Source: Bacteroidales bacterium (GTDB lineage: Bacteria > Bacteroidota > Bacteroidia > Bacteroidales > F082). From it: 64,000 bases of DNA. The position numbers and the translations under genes are program-made. The stretch covers positions 8,166 through 72,165 of the forward strand of contig JALNZT010000019.1 of NCBI GenBank assembly GCA_023229135.1, written 5' to 3'. Below, piece after piece: positions 58,401 to 64,000 of this stretch. The notes under the pieces are model-generated. The model was not told the origin of the DNA. It saw only the letters and a program-made list of their open reading frames with translations, and did no database searches. The stretch's first letter is position 1; every line of letters begins with the position of its first letter.

Positions 58401-58653
58401 GCCGCTCTTTTTTAATGACCTTCTCGATGAAAAAAGGTGTTAAAGGAAGGAAATATATTTTATCAGCAACCCCTTCCGAGGTCTGCACTGTTGCTATGTT
58501 TGGGTTGATAAGTACGGTACTCACACCTTCTTCCTTTAGTGCTTTTAGCGCCTGCGATCCGCTATAATCAAATTCCCCGGCTTCACCAATTTTTAAGGCA
58601 CCGGAACCCAGGATCAGGACTTTTTTTATGTTCAGGATTTTATTTTGTTCCAT
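55426..58653 (-). CDS. carB: Carbamoyl-phosphate synthase large subunit
   Basis: This 1075-residue synthase has two ATP-grasp halves, each starting with a nucleotide-binding region ([21 protein letters not shown] and [20 protein letters not shown]), the oligomerisation domain and a C-terminal allosteric domain. It uses ammonia from CarA, bicarbonate and two ATP. Seen: [18 protein letters not shown] and [12 protein letters not shown] in the first half, [14 protein letters not shown] in the second. It follows carA by 9 bases. Confidence 0.98.
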   Translation of the reverse strand: [1075 protein letters not shown]

Positions 58654-58662
58654 GGATACGGG

Positions 58663-59760
58663 CTAGTTTTTGGCGTTATTGTCTTTGAAGGATTGAACGT
58701 TTTTCAGGAAGTCGTCGAACAAATATTCGGTATCTGTTGGCCCTCCTGAGGCTTCGGGATGAAACTGCACCGTGAAGATGGGTTTTGTCTTGTGCCTGAG
58801 ACCCTCGTTGGTTCCATCGTTCAGGTTGACAAAATAGGTTTTCCAGTCCGAAGGAATCGAGTCGGAATCAATGGCAAAGCCGTGATTTTGAGATGTTATC
58901 AAGGCCTTGTTAGTGCCAAGTTGTAATACCGGCTGATTGTGGCTTCGATGGCCATATTTCAGTTTATAGGTATCGGCTCCGGCAGCCAGCGCAAGTAATT
59001 GATTACCTAAGCAAATCCCGAAAATAGGAATATCCTGTTGAAGCGATTTTGTTAAGTGCCGGATGGTAGTGTCACACATCTTTGGGTTTCCGGGGCCGTT
59101 GGAAATAAACAAACCGTCAAATGCGATCATAGAATAGTCGTAGTCCCATGGCACCCTGATTACTTTGATGCCTCTGCTGACGAAATGCCGGATGATATTG
59201 TATTTCACGCCACAGTCAACAAGCAGTACGCGGGTTTCGCCATTGCCATATTCTATAACTTTATCGGTACTGACTTTTGCAACCAGATTTTCCTTATTTG
59301 GGTCAGAAAATCCGGGATCAACATGATCAAAGATAATTTTGCCCGACATGGTTCCTTTTTCACGCAATATCTTTGTCAATGCGCGGGTATCGATACCAAA
59401 CAGTGCCGGAATTTTATGTTTTTTTAGCCAGTTGCCCAAGCTCTGATGCGCGTTCCAATGGCTGTAATCCTCGGTATAATCTGACGCGATTAGCGCTGAA
59501 ACCTGTATACGGTCCGACTCGAAATTAACCGGCAGACCATGCTCGACTTTACCATCGGGTACGCCGTAATTTCCAATAAGTGGATAGGTAGCAACGAGCA
59601 GCTGGCCAGCATAGGAAGGGTCGGTCAGGCTTTCAGGGTAGCCCGTCATGGCGGTATTGAAAACAACTTCGCCCGATACTGATTGCTCGTGGCCAAAGGA
59701 TTTCCCGATGATTTCGGTGCCGTCTTCCAGGATTAAGATTGCTTTTTTATAGGTAACCAT
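58663..59760 (-). CDS. carA: Carbamoyl-phosphate synthase small (glutaminase) subunit
   Basis: This 365-residue subunit releases ammonia from glutamine for CarB. Seen: the N-terminal domain with GYPESLTDPSYAGQ, and the class I amidotransferase part with Cys in FGICLGNQLLALAAG and His/Glu in VQFHPEAS. The promoter match and a possible leader hairpin lie upstream; a repeat array starts about 330 bases upstream. Confidence 0.97.
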   Translation of the reverse strand: MVTYKKAILILEDGTEIIGKSFGHEQSVSGEVVFNTAMTGYPESLTDPSYAGQLLVATYPLIGNYGVPDGKVEHGLPVNFESDRIQVSALIASDYTEDYSHWNAHQSLGNWLKKHKIPALFGIDTRALTKILREKGTMSGKIIFDHVDPGFSDPNKENLVAKVSTDKVIEYGNGETRVLLVDCGVKYNIIRHFVSRGIKVIRVPWDYDYSMIAFDGLFISNGPGNPKMCDTTIRHLTKSLQQDIPIFGICLGNQLLALAAGADTYKLKYGHRSHNQPVLQLGTNKALITSQNHGFAIDSDSIPSDWKTYFVNLNDGTNEGLRHKTKPIFTVQFHPEASGGPTDTEYLFDDFLKNVQSFKDNNAKN

Positions 59761-59820
59761 AATTTAGTGTTCAGTTGTTGTTTAGCTTCCTTTTTTACCT
59801 TTTAAAAGTTTTTTTATTAA

Positions 59821-59866
59821 CATAGACATAGCTATGCCGGTGCAGCATAATAAACACTATCTATGG
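59821..59866 (-). promoter_or_regulatory. Possible structured leader of carA
   Basis: On the minus strand CATAGATAG and CTATGTCTATG pair around an inner ATGC/GCAT stem. It lies in the leader between the promoter match and the carA start. It has no T tract, so attenuation is not shown. Confidence 0.3.
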
Positions 59867-59912
59867 AAAAGGAAGGCTATTATTTTTTGGAAGATTATGA
59901 ACTTTGATAGCG

Positions 59913-59920
59913 CAAAGGTA
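59913..59920 (-). promoter_or_regulatory. -7 element for carAB (TACCTTTG)
   Basis: This is a TAnnTTTG match on the minus strand, implying a leader of about 145 nt. Confidence 0.55.
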
Positions 59921-60091
59921 CTACACAATTGTCCGGTCATCAGAAAAAAAATTTCAGAATTTATTAACAATCAAGCGGTAAAAAGGCGAGTTTATCAATA
60001 AAAATAGCTCATTACCAGTAAGAAAGAGGTTTGGTGTTTCCATAGCCTCTCTCCATCCTGGATATGGGATTGAAAATTAGGTTTCTCATTT

Positions 60092-60670
60092 CAACGTTTC
60101 CATGTCCTCGTGCTTTGGGTGATGGAAAGTTTAAGATTACGTAAATACAGACTTTTAAGTGTCCGACTGGACTTCACAACGTTGAATAGAAAAGCCTGCG
60201 TCAGTGGTGGGAAATTTGTCAGGGCTAAAGCCCATAGCGCGAGGCGTTGTGTATCCCCGGCCTGAAGGCCGGGGTTCATCAAGATGCTTCGACTGAGGTT
60301 GTGTAATTTTGGATTGAAGCAAGTCGGGGCGCGACTATGTGGCCACGTTAATCAATCGCCCCCTGACTGGTATTGAAGCAAGTCAGGGTGCGACTATGCG
60401 GCCTCGTTAATCAGTTGCCCCCTGACTGGCGTTGAAGCAGGTCAGGGTGCGACTATGCGGCCATGTTGAACAGTCACGCCCAGACTGGCATTGAAGCAAG
60501 TCAGAACGCGACTATGCGGCCTCGTTAAACAGTCGCCCCCTGACTGGCATTGAAGCAAGTCAGGGTGCGACTATGCGGCCTCGTTAAACAGTCGCCCCCT
60601 GACTGGAAGACAATACTACAGCAGCCCTTTGCTGTTTAGAAATGTTTTAGAAGATGAATTTATTAGATTT
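60092..60670. repeat. Composite repeat unit 4, with five 59-bp hairpin repeats
   Basis: It starts with the outer module (CAACGTTTCCATGTCCTC), then the head with GGGCTAAAGCCC and the CCCCGGCC hairpin, then five 59-bp repeats from 60313, 60372, 60431, 60490 and 60549; the first ones are the most diverged. The 1787-base interval 59761-61547 holds the carA leader and repeats only. Confidence 0.95.
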
Positions 60671-61084
60671 ACGTGAACGCAGACTTTTGAACGCCCGTTA
60701 GGACTTCACAACGTTGAATAGAAAAGCCTGCGTCAGCAGCGGGAAATTTGTCAGGGCTAAAGCCCATAGCGCGAGGCGTTGTGTATCCCCGGCCTGAAGG
60801 CCGGGGTTAATCAAGATGCTTCGACTGAGGTTGTGTAATTCTGAATTGAAGCAAGTTAGAACGCGACTATGCGGCCTCGTTAAACAGTCGCCCCCTGACT
60901 GGCATTGAAGCAAGTCAGGGTGCGACTATGTGGCCACGTTAAACAGTCGCCCCCTGACTGGCATTGAAGCAAGTCAGGGTGCGACTATGCGGCCTCGTTA
61001 AACAGTCGCCCCCTGACTGGAATACACTACTACAGCAGCCCTTTGCTGTTTAGAAATGTTTTAGAAGATGAATTTATTAGATTT
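60671..61084. repeat. Composite repeat unit 5, with three 59-bp hairpin repeats
   Basis: It has the same head and tail. Repeats start at 60845, 60904 and 60963; the first has TTAGAACGCGACT in its left arm. Confidence 0.95.
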
Positions 61085-61439
61085 ACGTGAACGCAGACTT
61101 TTGAACGCCCGTTAGGACTTCACAACGTTGAATAGAAAAGCCTGCGTCAGTGGTGGGAAATTTGTCAGGGCTAAAGCCCATAGCGCGAGGCGTTGTGTAT
61201 CCCCGGCCTGAAGGCCGGGGTTCATCAAGATGCTTCGACTGAGGTTGTGTAATTCTGAATTGAAGCAGGTCGGGGTGCGACTATGCGGCCTCGTTAATCA
61301 GTTGCCCCCTGACTGGCATTGAAGCAAGTCAGGGTGCGACTATGTGGCCACGTTAAACAGTCGCCCCCTGACTGGAAGACAATACTACAGCAGCCCTTTG
61401 CTGTTTAGAAATGTTTTAGAAGATGAATTTATTAGATTT
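61085..61439. repeat. Composite repeat unit 6, with two 59-bp hairpin repeats
   Basis: It has the same head and tail, with repeats at 61259 and 61318. A partial outer module follows to about 61482, then the 3' end of the next gene. Confidence 0.95.
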
Positions 61440-61547
61440 ACGTGAACGCAGACTTTTGAACGTCCGTTAGGACTTCAAAATGTCATTTAGAAGACGCCTC
61501 AATTTTTAAGGGAGTTTCATTGTTATAATCAGAGCAATAATTTTAGC

Positions 61548-63446
61548 CTATAACTCCTCAGGCAAAAAAGTTTTTGATTCATCGGGATAATTGTACCAAT
61601 CTCTGTTCTGAGTGCCGCCCGATTCAGCCCAGGCTTTAAATTGTGGATAGGCATGTATTATCTCGATTTTCTCCAACGGAATCCTAAATTCTTCTGCCGA
61701 GATTTCAAGTCCCCAAGGCAAGTTATTTGACGTTTTGTAAAAATCAGCCGGATTTGAAAAGCTATCTCCCGCTGTCCAGCTCCATGTAGTTTGGGAAGCA
61801 TCATTGCCGGTGTTAAACAGATTCATGTCCTGAGCCTCTGTTGGAGGATGACCAAACATATGTATTTCGTGTTGTCTTTCGTTGTAGATATACACCTGAA
61901 CCCAAAGGGAATTGCCTCCTTTTTGTTCATCCCAGTCGAACTCGAAATCAACAGTCTCGTTAAGGCTTTCGATGATATTGTTATCGAATAGCTGCACGGC
62001 GTTTTTAACGATTGGATCTGTGACAACATTGCTGGCATCTGTAAAGTTAACAGTGTTTTCGGGCAAATACTCCAGCTGTGAGGCATTTCCGGTGGAGGCG
62101 AACCATTCCATGCCGGCACCTCTCGGTATGCCGCCGCCAATCCAGTAAACCGTACTTACCACCCTGCCGCCTACCAATTTGTTTTGCGCATTGGTGTAGG
62201 CATGGAGCTTTGTTTTCAGGATAACATCGTTGAAATCGTAGTCGCCGAGGCTTGGCCACAAGTCTTCGAAAAGGTGATAATAGAACGCATTGCCGGAGGG
62301 ATACACGGTGCTATAGGCCTTGGTGGCATCCAATGGGAAATCGTCGTCATCGTCGTTCACCCCATCGCCATCCGTATCGGGAATGGGGTCGGTAAGGGAA
62401 ACAAATGTGCTTCCTTGCAAGGTGCCATCATATCCGCCTGTAGTGGCGTTGTTCGCGATGGAAGTTCCGCCACCCTCGTTGAAGTTCCACATCCCCACCA
62501 AATTGGTTTCATTTCCAACGGGAAGATCGGTGTAATAGCTCATTATTTCCTCATCGCTAAGAGCCCTGTCCCAGATATACACATTGTCGATCAGTCCATT
62601 GAAATACTCGCTCGGTGTATTGTCGCCCCATCTGCCAATATTGGTGTTGATGGCATTATCTATAAATGTGACGTTACTCGTACTTTGGCCTGTATAAATG
62701 CCATTGATATATAATTTCCTTGAGCTGTTGGAGCTGAATACACCAACCACCTGATGCCAGGTATCATCGGCGAGGTTTTGGTTAAAGCTTTTCACCCTTT
62801 CGCTGGCACCATCGCGGGCGACAATGACCGGTTTATAGCTTGAGCTGTAATCCCTGATGCAAATACCATAATACTTACTGGCATAGGTTGGGTCGGCTAT
62901 GCTCACGATAACCATATCATCGGTGCCGGCAGCAGGGCCGGGTGTTTTTATCCAGGCACTGAAAGTAAAAGGAAACCCGCTGACAATCCCGCCGGCCTCG
63001 TTATTGTTTATCTGAACATAGTCTTGCTGCGTTCCGTCAAGGGCAAGGGCATAGTCATTTGAGAACAGGCGAGCTGTTGAAGAACCTACTCCAAAGTCGA
63101 TATGGGTCTGATCAGCAGTAAAATACTTGCTCTTCCTGCTTTCAGGAGAATATAACCTCAAGGTGTCGGTAATGTCGTTTAACTGAAATTCAAACAATGC
63201 CTGATTATCAAAAACACTTTGTTTGGCAATTACTTTACCATCAAGGTTGTACAATGCTAAGGTAGCACCATTTGATAATCCATTAACGTCCACGTTTAGT
63301 TTAAGGTTGTGGTTTGAGGACCAATCGAAACCATCAGGTATTTTGAGTTCATCCATCGCGTTTATCGGTGGCTTATCATCTGACTTATTGCATGATGCCG
63401 CTACCAGCAACTGAACTACGACCAGAAGAGAAATTAATTTTTTCAT
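61548..63446 (-). CDS. Surface lipoprotein with LamG and LruC (DUF4842) domains
   Basis: This 632-residue lipoprotein has lipobox VAAS-C (Cys19), an N-terminal beta domain (about 30-115), a concanavalin-like LamG domain (about 131-310, with FTFSAWIKTPG and YINGIYTGQ), a short Ca-binding thrombospondin-3-like link (DTDGDGVNDDDDDFPLD, about 357-373) and a C-terminal LruC/DUF4842 domain (about 375-625, with FEDLWPSLGDYDFNDVIL). It probably binds glycans at the cell surface. It is monocistronic and ends right at the second repeat region. Confidence 0.93.
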   Translation of the reverse strand: MKKLISLLVVVQLLVAASCNKSDDKPPINAMDELKIPDGFDWSSNHNLKLNVDVNGLSNGATLALYNLDGKVIAKQSVFDNQALFEFQLNDITDTLRLYSPESRKSKYFTADQTHIDFGVGSSTARLFSNDYALALDGTQQDYVQINNNEAGGIVSGFPFTFSAWIKTPGPAAGTDDMVIVSIADPTYASKYYGICIRDYSSSYKPVIVARDGASERVKSFNQNLADDTWHQVVGVFSSNSSRKLYINGIYTGQSTSNVTFIDNAINTNIGRWGDNTPSEYFNGLIDNVYIWDRALSDEEIMSYYTDLPVGNETNLVGMWNFNEGGGTSIANNATTGGYDGTLQGSTFVSLTDPIPDTDGDGVNDDDDDFPLDATKAYSTVYPSGNAFYYHLFEDLWPSLGDYDFNDVILKTKLHAYTNAQNKLVGGRVVSTVYWIGGGIPRGAGMEWFASTGNASQLEYLPENTVNFTDASNVVTDPIVKNAVQLFDNNIIESLNETVDFEFDWDEQKGGNSLWVQVYIYNERQHEIHMFGHPPTEAQDMNLFNTGNDASQTTWSWTAGDSFSNPADFYKTSNNLPWGLEISAEEFRIPLEKIEIIHAYPQFKAWAESGGTQNRDWYNYPDESKTFLPEEL

Positions 63447-63671
63447 GGATAAGTTGTTTTAAAATTTAATCCAAAGAAGAGTTTAGCCAAATATGTTTAT
63501 AGAATATAAGCATATCCTTAAACTATTTCGAAGCAGCGTATAAAATAACGAATTATTTTTTAAAATTACAAATAAAATCTAATATTTATTTTCGCGAGGC
63601 AATGTTTAATAGGCTTGTACGGGTGTTATATTCAAAATGTCGAATAAATAAATGAAGATTTAGTTTATTAC

Positions 63672-63731
63672 ATCAACTTTTCTATGTCCTCCCCCGTCAA
63701 ATACAGGGTCGAACGATAGAAAGTTTAAGAT
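63672..63731. repeat. Fragment of the composite repeat's outer module
   Basis: TTCTATGTCCTC and GATAGAAAGTTTAAGATT are recognisable as the ACGTTTCCATGTCCTC...GATGGAAAG module seen elsewhere, with an insertion. Confidence 0.5.
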
Positions 63732-64000
63732 TCAGAACTCTTGACCTTTCGTGAACTATATTGTCGCACAAATAAAGTTTTTAAGGACAAATCGGGCTTT
63801 AGTATTGCCAACATTTTCCGTTATGGTGTCGAACCTACGGAGCTCTATTTTCGTGTTCTATATCCTTTTCTACAAAGATTACGCCTCTCTGAAGCTTGAA
63901 ATGAAGTAAATACACAAAACATCACTCACCAAAAAACCAAAGCCCAGCTCACAACGGGTCAGGAGCGGAGGCCTCGTGTGTGCGGCGAGCGTGCGCTTGG
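63732..64000. other. Unassigned end of window
   Basis: I can support no gene here. The last 60 bases are clearly richer in G and C than the flanks, and a degenerate reading (NIFRYGVEPTELYFRVL, near 63800-63860) ends in an early stop. It may be part of a dispersed element or the edge of an RNA gene that continues outside the window. Confidence 0.3.

Overview
The window comes from a Bacteroidota chromosome. The evidence is a protein with a type IX secretion C-terminal sorting domain, many TAnnTTTG (Bacteroidota -7) promoter matches just upstream of starts, Bacteroidota-typical families (HYC_CC_PP-like, DUF3822, LruC/DUF4842, TPR sensor kinases with LytTR regulators, PurL with fused glutaminase) and a gene set that reads as an environmental or anaerobic member near Bacteroidales/Marinilabiliales. 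The exact family cannot be fixed from sequence alone. I see no rRNA, tRNA, CRISPR array, transposase or phage genes.

Layout: (1) 1-3.2 kb: the 3' part of dnaK, then a type IX-secreted adhesin-like protein. (2) 3.4-16.1 kb, minus strand: a metal-efflux island. It holds an AraC regulator with a metal-binding-like N-terminus, a small HYC_CC_PP-like protein, a CusA/CzcA pump, an outer-membrane factor, a CusB-type adaptor with a heavy-metal-binding domain and DUF3347, a MerP-like periplasmic protein, a 59-residue small ORF and a P1B-4-type ATPase. Two four-helix-bundle (S23/IVP family) genes sit inside the pump operon, each preceded by a short tandem-repeat tract. The same kinds of repeats have become protein sequence in the adaptor and in the outer-membrane factor. 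(3) 16.3-29.6 kb, plus strand: a TPR histidine kinase and LytTR regulator, a 21-bp-period direct repeat that looks like a LytTR operator, then a tight three-gene operon (beta-barrel, 2200-residue exported protein, fibronectin-type protein). This is the best candidate for an undescribed surface system.

(4) 29.6-32.9 kb: dispersed repeats, a nucleotidyltransferase/winged-helix pair resembling an AbiE-like toxin-antitoxin with a palindromic operator over its promoter, and a metallophosphatase. (5) 32.9-47.6 kb: mostly housekeeping genes (methyltransferase, LolD-like ATPase, cobalamin adenosyltransferase, rsmD, hybrid sensor kinase, HsdR-N nuclease-like protein, AMP nucleosidase, holA, acyl-CoA ligase, SDR). 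(6) 47.7-59.8 kb, minus strand: purL, a CDF transporter, metX, carB and carA. (7) Two repeat regions (53.6-55.2 and 60.1-61.5 kb) flank carBA. They consist of six composite units carrying 7, 4, 1, 5, 3 and 2 copies of a 59-bp hairpin repeat. (8) 61.5-63.4 kb: a LamG/LruC lipoprotein, then a gene-poor end with another repeat fragment.
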